From positions 1-63,620 of the forward strand of contig LNEK01000024.1 of assembly GCA_001464425.1 (NCBI GenBank): DNA of 63,620 nucleotides, in the 5' to 3' direction. The notes beneath the pieces were generated by a model. It was not told where the DNA came from. It was given only the letters and a program-made list of their open reading frames with translations, and ran no database searches. The stretch's first letter is position 1. Each line of letters opens with the position of its first letter. Of this stretch, positions 38,029 through 45,864 are shown one piece after another. The translations under genes and the position numbers were made by a program. Origin of the DNA: Alphaproteobacteria bacterium Ga0077535 (GTDB lineage: Bacteria; Pseudomonadota; Alphaproteobacteria; Caulobacterales; Aquidulcibacteraceae).

Positions 38029-39186
38029 TTAGGCACGCTTGATCGCCAATGCAGCGACCAGGGCGGCGGCGATAAACATCGTCGCCAACCACCATTCCTG
38101 CCAGATACCGAAGCTGATGTTCGCGATCACGCCAAGCGCCGCCATGGTCGCCGCGGCGCCCGCCGCAGCAGGGCGATTATCGGCAAACACACGCGAAAGC
38201 GTCCAACCACCAGCCAGCAACGCGGCCGCGGCGAGCACTGCGCCGACAGCGCCGGTTTCATACCAAATCTGCAAGCTTGCGCTGTGCGGATGCAGCGGAA
38301 TGCCGCGCATATCGAGTTCGCGAACCTGAATGCGATCCGTCACGGCGCGCGAAGCGTCGAGGCCGTGGCCTATCCAGGGCTGCTCCAAGATGCGTGCGCA
38401 GACATACTCCCAAATCCCGACTCGCGCGGCCCAGCTCAGCGGCAAAGCATCAACCAGCCGCGGACTTGCCAGAATGAGTGGTGTCGCAAACGGCGCCGCG
38501 AGCATCCAAAGCGAGAGCCCGCCCGACACTGAAAGCAAGGCGAAACGCGGCGCGCCGAAGGCCACCGCAAAAACGATGAGTGCGATCACGAACGCGACCA
38601 GATTGGCCCACAGGCCAAACGGCAGGGCGAGAATGGCGCTGGCCGCCAGCACGGCTCGCGCAAGACCGGAGCGGCCATTGGCGATCAGGCCGGCAGCGGC
38701 GCCCCAAGTCATCGCGAGAACCACTGCAGCGCCCCGGTTCACGTTGCGGACAACCTCGCTGGGCGGAATGTCGGGATTGGCGGCGCGGTTGAGCGGCAAA
38801 TCCCAAAGCGCCTCGACGGTCATCAGCGCGACCAGAACGGCAAAGGCGGCGACCCCGAAGGCCTGGACCAGCCGTCGGTTCGATTCGGCCCCCGCTGCTG
38901 CCACGAAGACCAGTCCAAGGGGCGCAAGCAACGCCAGTTTTCCCGCTTGGGCAAAGCCGGGCTGGGCGGACCAGGCGCTTGTCGTAAGCACCCATGCCCA
39001 AAAACCGAGCAGCAGCCAAAGTGCGATCGGCTTGCTTTCAATGACTTGCCGCAGGTGCGAAGGCCGCAAAGCCAGCGCGGCCGCGAGGCACATCAGCACC
39101 GGAAGCCCCATCGCCCCGCCGGCGGAAGCCGCTGGCGCAACAGCGAAAAATAGCGCGAACGCCACGCCACTGACGGTTACCCGCAT
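38029..39186 (-). CDS. O-antigen ligase/polymerase-family membrane protein
   Basis: A 385-residue integral membrane protein with about ten to twelve helices. The periplasmic loop with HPHSASLQIWYETGAVG matches the Wzy_C/WaaL family, where this loop carries the active His. RVGIWEYVCARILEQPWIGHG also fits the family. Whether it ligates O-antigen to lipid A-core or polymerises repeat units cannot be decided from sequence. It starts at the ATG at 39186 after GGAGGCAAGC, and leads the minus-strand operon that runs through cysNC to manC. The ~200 bases upstream are shared with a plus-strand hypothetical gene. Confidence 0.88.
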   Translation of the reverse strand: MRVTVSGVAFALFFAVAPAASAGGAMGLPVLMCLAAALALRPSHLRQVIESKPIALWLLLGFWAWVLTTSAWSAQPGFAQAGKLALLAPLGLVFVAAAGAESNRRLVQAFGVAAFAVLVALMTVEALWDLPLNRAANPDIPPSEVVRNVNRGAAVVLAMTWGAAAGLIANGRSGLARAVLAASAILALPFGLWANLVAFVIALIVFAVAFGAPRFALLSVSGGLSLWMLAAPFATPLILASPRLVDALPLSWAARVGIWEYVCARILEQPWIGHGLDASRAVTDRIQVRELDMRGIPLHPHSASLQIWYETGAVGAVLAAAALLAGGWTLSRVFADNRPAAAGAAATMAALGVIANISFGIWQEWWLATMFIAAALVAALAIKRA

Positions 39187-39389
39187 GCTTGCCTCCGGTC
39201 GGGAGAGGGCATGTCACGGCGCTGGGCGCTCGGGCAATGGTGATGCGGCGTTAAACAACATGGCTGGATCGTCACTGGAAAAGCCGCCTTAGTGCTTGGC
39301 GCCGGGCGACATTTAAGCTTTGTTACGCCCCAGACGCGTATAGGGTGTGCTGGAATGGCGCACTGAGACGCGTGCGCGGGAGCGTTGCG

Positions 39390-39977
39390 ATGACGGAACG
39401 GGCGGTGAGCAGCTTCGAACACGAAGTTCGGGACACGGTCGTGAAGTCCGGTTTTACCGGCATCGCCGCAACGGTCCTTGCAGTCACCATTTTCTCGCCG
39501 GCCGGCCTCGGCGGCATGGTCGGCACCAGCTTGGCGTCGGGCGCGACCGATCCGAACGTCGCCTCGTCCGATAATCCGTACGCCAATCTGCCGGCGTATC
39601 CGTCGCCGCTGACGAGTGAAGAAATTTCCGACATTCGCGGCCAGCTCGCATCGACCACGGCGTCGATGGAATTCACTCGCGCTGCGACTGAAGCGAAGAT
39701 CGAACACGTTCGCTCTCTCGCGATGGACGACGGCTTGGTGACGTTCACGCCGATGCCAAGCGTGCGGGTGCCGCAAGTTGCGGAAGCTGCGCCGCAGGCG
39801 GCTGAGCCGGAACTGCGTTTGACGCTGAGCCAGCCGGCTTCTGTGCCGGCTGAAGAGGCTGCGATCGTCGCGACTCCGATCAGCTATGGCGCTGGCGTTA
39901 GCTTCGACAGCACGACCGATTATCGCGGCTCGCACCTTGAGCTCGCCGATCTGATGTTCGCGCACGAGCGCTTCTGA
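39390..39977 (+). CDS. Hypothetical membrane-anchored protein, 195 residues
   Basis: No family is recognised. From the ATG at 39390 it reads MTERAVSSFEHEVRD, then a hydrophobic stretch (FTGIAATVLAVTIFSPAGL) that should cross the membrane, a Pro/Ser-rich linker and a mostly disordered, Ala/Pro/Glu-rich tail. GGGAGCG lies 5-12 bases upstream of the start, so translation is likely; the frame is open from 39345 but residues before the ATG look unrelated. Divergent from the O-antigen ligase operon and followed by the DUF3108 gene, so an envelope role is possible. Confidence 0.6.
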   Translation: MTERAVSSFEHEVRDTVVKSGFTGIAATVLAVTIFSPAGLGGMVGTSLASGATDPNVASSDNPYANLPAYPSPLTSEEISDIRGQLASTTASMEFTRAATEAKIEHVRSLAMDDGLVTFTPMPSVRVPQVAEAAPQAAEPELRLTLSQPASVPAEEAAIVATPISYGAGVSFDSTTDYRGSHLELADLMFAHERF

Positions 39978-40079
39978 TTTTTGAGAGAGATGCGCAGGAC
40001 GTTGCCGCGAACGCAGCTGTTCGTGACAATTACTGCGCGTGTGCGTTAGGTTCGCGTGTCTTTGCCGTGGAGATGCGCG

Positions 40080-40850
40080 ATGATGCGGTTTGTGCAGATA
40101 CTTGCGTGCGTTCTCGGCGTCACGGCGCTCGCAGCGACGCCGGCGCGAGCTGAGACCTATCGGCTTAATTACGAAGCAGCCGTTCTCGGCGTCGTTGTGC
40201 TCGGCACGGCGAGCTACGAAATCACCGCGAGCCCGACGCGCTATGCCGTCCGCGCCAACCTGCGCACCTCCGGCCTCGCCCGCATGTTCGATCAAACGCA
40301 AATTACCGCGACATCGACGGGTACGGTGTCGGGCAGCTCGATTGCTTGGACGCGCTACGATATTTCGCACGCCTATTCCGGCAAATTTCGCCGTATCCAG
40401 CTGAACCGCGCAAGCAGTGGGGTAAGCGCGCAGATCACGCCGAACTATTCCGATTTTGGCACGCCGCCGGCGAGTGCTGCGCAGCAGAATGCGTCCTACG
40501 ATCCGCTGACCGGCGTGTTCGCGCTCGGCCGTCAGATTGGCGCAGCGCGCGCGTGCCAAGGTTCGGTACTGGTGTTCGACGGGCGCCAGCATTATCGGCT
40601 GGCGGTGTCGCCGATTGCGCAGGGCACTTTCAACGGCGGCGGCTATAACGGCGCGGCGCTGAATTGCCGCTTTCGTTACGAGCTGATCGCCGGCATCGGG
40701 CGTGACGTTGATCGCAACCGCATTCCGGTTGCTGATGCCTGGTTTGCGCTGCCCGCACAGCCAGGCTTTGCCGCGCCGCTGCGCCTCACGGTGCCGACGC
40801 CTGTCGGGCAGGCGCAACTCGATCTACGCAGCTATGAGCGCATCGGCTAA
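40080..40850 (+). CDS. DUF3108 exported protein
   Basis: A 256-residue secreted or periplasmic protein. The start at 40080 (ATG) gives a signal peptide ending in PARAE. The mature body is beta-rich; the central YDPLTGVFALGRQIG and the closing segment ending LDLRSYERIG fit DUF3108, beta-barrel-like proteins of unknown function common in alphaproteobacteria. A second ATG three bases later is equally possible. Its stop directly precedes the TTG start of the GT2 gene, so the two are likely coupled. Confidence 0.85.
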   Translation: MMRFVQILACVLGVTALAATPARAETYRLNYEAAVLGVVVLGTASYEITASPTRYAVRANLRTSGLARMFDQTQITATSTGTVSGSSIAWTRYDISHAYSGKFRRIQLNRASSGVSAQITPNYSDFGTPPASAAQQNASYDPLTGVFALGRQIGAARACQGSVLVFDGRQHYRLAVSPIAQGTFNGGGYNGAALNCRFRYELIAGIGRDVDRNRIPVADAWFALPAQPGFAAPLRLTVPTPVGQAQLDLRSYERIG

Positions 40851-41678
40851 TTGAGCGCACCGGGCGCGGAGTTCAGTGCTTTGAGTCTCTGCGTCGTCAT
40901 TGTCAGCTATCGCACAGGTCCGGCGCTTGGCGCCTGTATCGACTCGCTGCGTGAGGCTGAAGGCGTCGACGATATTGCGCTGGTTGATAACGGCAATGAC
41001 GAGGCCGAGACTCGTCTGATCGAGACGTTCGCGGCGAATGACAAACGCGTCCGTTTGCTGCGCGGTCATGGCAATATCGGCTTTGCCGCTGCGTGCAACA
41101 CTGGCGCGGGTTCGGCGCGAACGGACATTGTCGTGTTCGTGCGCCTCGAAGCTGCACTTGCTGCAGCGCCGCCACCGGCGATCGTGGGCGGCGATCTGCG
41201 CGATGATCGTGGCCGGCCAGAGCGCGGGTCGCGCCGCGAGCGGGTGACGCTGTGGAGCGCATTTCTTTATGCGAGCGGGCTCGCGCGGCTTGAGCCGATC
41301 TTACCATTTTTTCGCGACTTCAATCGGCACCGCGATCCGCTGCCGAAGGCGCCGGTTCGAGTCGGCGCGGTGAGCGGCGCCCTGATGGCGATGCGGCGGG
41401 AGGATTTCTTGGCGCTGGGCGGCTTTGATGAAGCCTATTTCGTGCATGTCGAAGATCTCGATATTTGTCGCCGTGCGGAGGCGCGCGGTTGGCCGGTGTT
41501 GTTCGCGCCAGGGCCGCATGGCGTGCATGTGCGATCCACCAGCGCCGTCGATCCGAAATTGCTGGCGCACCACAAGGCGCATGGCATGGCGCGATATCTG
41601 AACAAATTCGCGGACGGGCGGCTTGAGCGGGGGCTGGCGAAATTGGCGGGCGGCGTTCTTAAGTTTCTCAGTCGATGA
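40851..41678 (+). CDS. Glycosyltransferase family 2 with an altered donor motif
   Basis: A 275-residue GT-A enzyme beginning at TTG directly after the DUF3108 stop. The opening LSLCVVIVSYRTG and ALVDNGNDE, the NIGFAAACNTGAG loop and GGFDEAYFVHVEDLDICRR are typical of rhamnosyltransferase-like GT2 proteins. At the position where these usually carry a (L)NPD metal motif, I read FVRLEAAL, so the second Asp-containing motif is missing. The protein may be inactive, use another residue, or act with a different donor. It is followed by an NAD(P)-binding gene with a four-base ATGA overlap. Confidence 0.82.
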   Translation: MSAPGAEFSALSLCVVIVSYRTGPALGACIDSLREAEGVDDIALVDNGNDEAETRLIETFAANDKRVRLLRGHGNIGFAAACNTGAGSARTDIVVFVRLEAALAAAPPPAIVGGDLRDDRGRPERGSRRERVTLWSAFLYASGLARLEPILPFFRDFNRHRDPLPKAPVRVGAVSGALMAMRREDFLALGGFDEAYFVHVEDLDICRRAEARGWPVLFAPGPHGVHVRSTSAVDPKLLAHHKAHGMARYLNKFADGRLERGLAKLAGGVLKFLSR

Positions 41679-42538
41679 CGCGGTCTGCCTTCGTTGTGGG
41701 CGCAGGCGGCGCCGTGGGCGAGGCGACGGTGCTGGCGTTGCTGGCAGGTGGTTGGCGCGTCGTGGCGTCGATGCACACAAAGCGCGAAAAGGTAGAGGAG
41801 CGGCTCGGCGCGGCGGGCGCAACGATCGTTCATAACACGCTTGGCGCGGGGGAGGATTGGCGAAGCGAGGCGGTTCTGTGTGACGCGCTGGTGTTTGTCA
41901 CCAACCTCAATCTTACACGCTCTGCTTTGGAGGGTATGCCGCACGATCGACGGATCGTGGTGTTCTCCAGCAACAATGTTGCGGCCGATGCCGATGCGCC
42001 GAGCTATCGGGCATTGGCTGAACACGAAGCCGCGCTACGGGCGCGGTTTTCGAATTTAGCGATTGTGCGGCCGACTTTGATTTATGGCGATCCTCGGTTG
42101 GTGACGATTACGCGTTTGTTGCGCATGGCGCAGACCTATCCGGTGTTGCCGTTGCTCGGATCGGGTAAGGCGCGGGTGCAGCCGGTTTTCCATGGCGATC
42201 TTGGGCGTTTGGCGGCGGGACTGACCAATATTGATGCACCTTCGGGCGTGTTCGCGGTGGGCGGGCCTGATGTTGTGACGATGCGTGCGTTTTATCAAAT
42301 GATCGCGGCTTGCGTCGGGCGATCGCGTGTGATTGTGCCGACGCCGCGCTTTGTGCTGAAGCTCGCGCAAGCCGCGGGTGTGGCGAGCGAAGAGCAAGTG
42401 AATCGCGCAGAGCTCGATCGATCCGCTGTGGTGCAGGATGATCTGCCGGAGGCGTTGAAGCCGCGGACTTCGCTGCGTGAGGGTTTGGCGTTGCATTTTA
42501 GCGCCATGGGCGGATCACCGGGCGGCGGCCGATTGTAA
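41675..42538 (+). CDS. NAD(P)-binding epimerase/dehydratase-like protein
   Basis: A 287-residue Rossmann-fold protein of the extended SDR/NmrA-like group. FVVGAGGAVGEATVLALLAG is the nucleotide-binding loop (GxxGxxG-like), and IVRPTLIYGDPRLVTI is a sugar-epimerase feature. The catalytic YxxxK is not obvious, although SYRALAEHE may be related, so its reaction is uncertain. It overlaps the GT2 gene by four bases and may act on a sugar nucleotide. Its last 41 bases overlap the end of the opposite-strand GT2 gene. Confidence 0.78.
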   Translation: MTRSAFVVGAGGAVGEATVLALLAGGWRVVASMHTKREKVEERLGAAGATIVHNTLGAGEDWRSEAVLCDALVFVTNLNLTRSALEGMPHDRRIVVFSSNNVAADADAPSYRALAEHEAALRARFSNLAIVRPTLIYGDPRLVTITRLLRMAQTYPVLPLLGSGKARVQPVFHGDLGRLAAGLTNIDAPSGVFAVGGPDVVTMRAFYQMIAACVGRSRVIVPTPRFVLKLAQAAGVASEEQVNRAELDRSAVVQDDLPEALKPRTSLREGLALHFSAMGGSPGGGRL

Positions 42539-43484
42539 CCAGCGGCGACCATGCGAGCGCTGCTGCGATGGCGCCGGTTTTGGCTTTGCGCTTTGCTTGC
42601 TCTTCGCGGCGTGAGCGAAGGATGGGCGCGAGATTGGCGAGCGCTGCGAGGCTTCCGCGCCAGGCGGCCAGACCGCGTCCGCGCACCAGGGCGGATGTGT
42701 TGACGTAAGCTGTCGCGGCCAAATGGGCGGGAAAGAGCGGCCAAAAGAGTATTGGCGGCATGCACTTCACAAAAGTCCAAAGCCGGTTTCTGGCGCCGTG
42801 GAAATCACCGAAAGGCGAATGCGCGCCAGCGACGCCGCCGCCGACATGGGCGACTACAGCCTCGGGGCTTTGAAGAATACGCCAGCCTTGGAGGCGGAGG
42901 CGGAAGCCAAGATCGACGTCTTCGAAATAGCAGAAATAGCGCGCATCGAATCCGCCGATCGCTTCGAACGCTTCGCGGCGCACCAGCATGGCGGCGGCGC
43001 AAGCGCTGAAAGTTTCGCCGAGCGGCGGCGGCGCGCTCCGCTGTTTGCCGTAACTTGAGCGATAGGCGAGGCCGCTGGCGTGGAGCACATCGCCTGTGCC
43101 GTCATAGATGCCGGGCGCGTCGGCGCGGAGCTGGGTTGAGCCGATTGCGGCGGCGTCGGGAAAGCGGCCGGCGGTTTCGAGTAAAGCGGCGAGCCAGCCT
43201 GGCTCGGGGAAAGCGTCCGGGTTCAGGAAGACGAGATAGGGCGTATCGGCATCGTCGGCGGCGAGATTGTTGGCGGCGGCGAAGCCCTGATTGGTTTCGC
43301 TTTGGATGATGCTCGCGCCCGGCGGCAGATCGGCGAGCTGCGGGCGTTGATCGGGTGCCGAGCCGTTATCGACGATGACGAGGCGCCAGCGGGTTTCAGT
43401 TTGCGCCGAGACCGCGGCGCTCATGCGCGCCAACCAACGGGCGCTGTTGTGCGTGACGACGATGATGGTGGCGAGTGGAAGCAC
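42498..43484 (-). CDS. Glycosyltransferase family 2
   Basis: A 328-residue GT2 enzyme of rhamnosyltransferase style. It shows ATIIVVTHNSARWLA, VIVDNGSAPDQ, the NQGFAAANNLA loop, intact LNPDAFPEPGW donor/metal motif, and GGFDARYFCYFEDVDLGFR, the acceptor region. Towards the C-terminus there is a hydrophobic patch that could attach it to the membrane. It follows the 67-residue gene after one base on the minus strand and converges with the NAD(P)-binding gene over 41 bases. Confidence 0.9.
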   Translation of the reverse strand: MLPLATIIVVTHNSARWLARMSAAVSAQTETRWRLVIVDNGSAPDQRPQLADLPPGASIIQSETNQGFAAANNLAADDADTPYLVFLNPDAFPEPGWLAALLETAGRFPDAAAIGSTQLRADAPGIYDGTGDVLHASGLAYRSSYGKQRSAPPPLGETFSACAAAMLVRREAFEAIGGFDARYFCYFEDVDLGFRLRLQGWRILQSPEAVVAHVGGGVAGAHSPFGDFHGARNRLWTFVKCMPPILFWPLFPAHLAATAYVNTSALVRGRGLAAWRGSLAALANLAPILRSRREEQAKRKAKTGAIAAALAWSPLVTIGRRPVIRPWR

Positions 43485-43485
43485 G

Positions 43486-43689
43486 CTAGCCGCGGCGCAG
43501 CCAGGGCGGGCGCGTATCGGCGCCTTGGGGCGAGAGGCTCTCGCCGCTCAACAATGCCATGCGTTCCGCGATCAATGTGTGCCTCTCGGCCGCCTTCAGC
43601 CAGCGTTCTGTAGCGGAGATATCACCACGACGTGCGGCTTTGCGAGCGTTGTTTATGGCGAGGAAGAAATCGTGCTGAGGTGCGAACAT
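43486..43689 (-). CDS. Hypothetical protein, 67 residues, coupled to the GT2 gene
   Basis: A small unrecognised protein: MFAPQHDFFLAINNARKAAR..., helical and basic, with a polar end. A strong ribosome-binding site (AAGGAG, eight bases before the ATG at 43689) and immediate coupling to the GT2 gene (one base between) say that it is translated. The helical pattern (ISATERWLKAAERHTLIAERM) looks like a small TPR-like or regulatory helix pair. No family is known to me. Confidence 0.65.
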   Translation of the reverse strand: MFAPQHDFFLAINNARKAARRGDISATERWLKAAERHTLIAERMALLSGESLSPQGADTRPPWLRRG

Positions 43690-44124
43690 GCGAAATACTC
43701 CTTATGGACGTGCGAAAGCGCACGCCGGCAAGCGTTTTGGGAAAAAGTTTCGGGCCGTCCGAACAAGCGGAGGGCGGGGGACGCGGTTCGCCGCGCCAAA
43801 GGTGCGCTCCGAAGAGCGCGTAAGACGCGTCGAGCCGCGTCCCCTGCGGTCTGCTTTCGCCGGCCCGGCACAAGGAGGTGTTTCACTCCTCTGGCGCGGT
43901 CGCCGACGGCGTGCGGGTCGCGCTGTCACACGATCCCCGGTGCTTTCCCGCGTTTGAGGTTTCCCTATTCACGCGGGCTTCGCGCTTTTGGCGCTCACGC
44001 TCGGCCGCATCGTCCTTGCGTTGGCTTTGACAGTGGATCCAACTGCCCTCCTGCGAGGACGAGGACGCAGTATATGTCAGGCTGAAAGGTGTGGGATAGA
44101 CTTTGTGGAGGAGTCGCGCCGACG
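43690..44124. other. Structure-rich intergenic region without a convincing gene
   Basis: About 435 bases hold no convincing coding frame. An 89-codon plus-strand frame (43688-43957) is Arg/Gly-rich and starts inside the 67-residue gene's start codon, so I do not accept it. Several perfect inverted repeats lie here: a hairpin at 43710-43723 (GTGCG-AAAG-CGCAC); an outer helix GGGGACGCGG/CCGCGTCCCC (43777-43786 with 43835-43844) enclosing a six-pair stem with a CGAA loop (43804-43819); and CCCGCGT/ACGCGGG (43947-43953 with 43971-43977). This may be a leader, an untranslated RNA or a repeat element. Confidence 0.5.
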
Positions 44125-45825
44125 CTACTGGGTGAGCGCTTGGTCCAGCGCTGCGAGCGTGATTGCGCAGTCTCCGATAGCTCTTGAACGCGCGTCGTTC
44201 AGTCCATCGAGATCGGGCTTCAAAACCAACTGCACTGCAAGTCTCTCGAGATCGGCGGCGCAGGCTTCATCAATTCGGTAGCAGTACGGCCAGCCCAGCG
44301 GGGCGAGCAGGTCAAAGACCTTTGCGCCGCCAGCGATTTGATCGATGGCGATGAATGGGACGCCGTAGCGAAGCGCCATCACCGCGCCGTGAAACCGTGA
44401 GGTGATGATGAGGTCGCAATCGGCATAAAGCGCGTCGATGCCGTCCGGTGTGAGCTCGGAGCGCTGAAGATGGTTTTCGATGTCGACAACATAGCCGCCG
44501 CTTACCTCAAGCGCGGCAGCTGCGGCCTTGCGCGCCAATGTCTCTGTTTCTTGCCACCGGCATTTGTCCTCGCCGTACTCGCTTTGGGCGCCGCGCAGTG
44601 AAATGCCTATCTTCTTCGTATTGCGTACACGCGGCGCGCGCGCGACCGGCGGCGCGGCGATGGCGATGTCGCCATACGTTTCAGCTGCGCCTTGGCGTGC
44701 AAATAGAGTTTGAAATGGATTGGAGTGGTGCGGGCTCTCCGCTGGCAGGATCGAGACGCCTAGGCCGATCAATGGTGTGCCTGCAAAGTGACTGAAGAGA
44801 GCGCTTGTCTGCGGATGGGTGCCTAGAATCGGGCCGCAGACGAAAATGAGCGCGTCATACTCGGCGCAGGAAACCTCGCTCCATTGAACGCGCTGTGAGC
44901 CGGGTATGTGGAGATCAAGGGCTGTTGCGTGATGCACGCTGTGACCGCGTCCGACCAAATGTGTGACCGCGCTTTCAAGCGAGCGGAGGTCGCCGATCGT
45001 ACCGTGGCCAAAAGACCCGTACCAGCACACGAGGAGTCGCTTTGCTCTTGCTGGCGCGCCCACAGGCTGCGGCGCGTTGGGCCAATCGCCAGCCGCATAG
45101 CGGGCGAGCATTTCCATCGTTGAGCCGGGCTCGATTGGCTTGTCTTGTTTCTGGGAGAGCTTGAAAACCCAGGCTGGCGGATTGGCTAGGCCATCGACGT
45201 ATTTTTGCTCCACTGGTCCCATGAGCCGCGCATCGTGCGGGCCGAAGTGGAAGAGGTGCCAAGCTGGGAGCTTCCGCGTGCTGTCCCACAGGCGCCGCCA
45301 CTGGGGATCGGCGGCGTAGCCTTGTGCGAAGAGTTGGTGAAACCAGAAATAGTCACCGCGTTCGCGCCGTTCGTGCCAATAGTTCTCGGTGCGGCGACGC
45401 CATTCCTCAACGATGTAACTGCCCTTCTTCGCCGCTAGGAACCAGCTCGCGATCATACGCTCTGGGACCGGCTTTTCGAACGCGAAGAAGTCGGACGTGA
45501 GATAGTCGGAAAGCCATTCATCCAACGGTCGTGCGCAAAGCGTGGATGCATCGGCCCAGACTCCGCCGTATCTCGCCAGGAGTTCGATGCGGATGCGATC
45601 GCTGAGCGCTTCAACCGCGTCGGCTGGCGTGGTCAGAATTTGATCGACAGTGTCCAACGGTAGAGAGTCGCGCAACGTCTCGCGTGAGAGCGTTTGTACT
45701 CGCCAAGAGGGATTGAGGCGCTGCCAACTCTGCAGGCACGCTTGCGCTATTGGTGGCGCACGATCCCAGCCTTGAAGCCAAAGCATCCAAATGATGCGCG
45801 GGCAGGGCGCGTCGTTAGTCATCAC
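44125..45825 (-). CDS. Fusion of capsule-type glycosyltransferase and polysaccharide pyruvyltransferase
   Basis: A 566-residue protein of two enzymes. The N-terminal ~270 residues resemble the Caps_synth/GT32 family: IIWMLWLQGWDRAP at the start and SDRIRIELLARYGGVWADAS, whose D-x-D-like end binds the sugar nucleotide. The C-terminal ~300 residues are a polysaccharide pyruvyltransferase (PS_pyruv_trans), with LVCWYGSFGHGTIGD, KKIGISLRGAQ and ITSRFHGAVMALRYGVPFIA. One protein may thus add a sugar and then a pyruvate ketal, a negatively charged decoration. The 5' end is 39 bases from the end of the broken DUF2793 gene on the same strand. Confidence 0.85.
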   Translation of the reverse strand: MMTNDAPCPRIIWMLWLQGWDRAPPIAQACLQSWQRLNPSWRVQTLSRETLRDSLPLDTVDQILTTPADAVEALSDRIRIELLARYGGVWADASTLCARPLDEWLSDYLTSDFFAFEKPVPERMIASWFLAAKKGSYIVEEWRRRTENYWHERRERGDYFWFHQLFAQGYAADPQWRRLWDSTRKLPAWHLFHFGPHDARLMGPVEQKYVDGLANPPAWVFKLSQKQDKPIEPGSTMEMLARYAAGDWPNAPQPVGAPARAKRLLVCWYGSFGHGTIGDLRSLESAVTHLVGRGHSVHHATALDLHIPGSQRVQWSEVSCAEYDALIFVCGPILGTHPQTSALFSHFAGTPLIGLGVSILPAESPHHSNPFQTLFARQGAAETYGDIAIAAPPVARAPRVRNTKKIGISLRGAQSEYGEDKCRWQETETLARKAAAAALEVSGGYVVDIENHLQRSELTPDGIDALYADCDLIITSRFHGAVMALRYGVPFIAIDQIAGGAKVFDLLAPLGWPYCYRIDEACAADLERLAVQLVLKPDLDGLNDARSRAIGDCAITLAALDQALTQ

Positions 45826-45864
45826 CCGCGACGTATAAGGATGTCGCGGTGTGACGCAACGGCG

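Noticed and set aside
39177-40817. A 546-codon minus-strand open frame covering the hypothetical and DUF3108 genes
   Set aside because: Arg-rich without domain motifs; the plus-strand DUF3108 protein has a signal peptide and family features.
43688-43957. 89-codon Arg-rich frame on the plus strand
   Set aside because: No ribosome-binding site or family; it begins inside another gene's start codon and spans inverted repeats better explained as structure.
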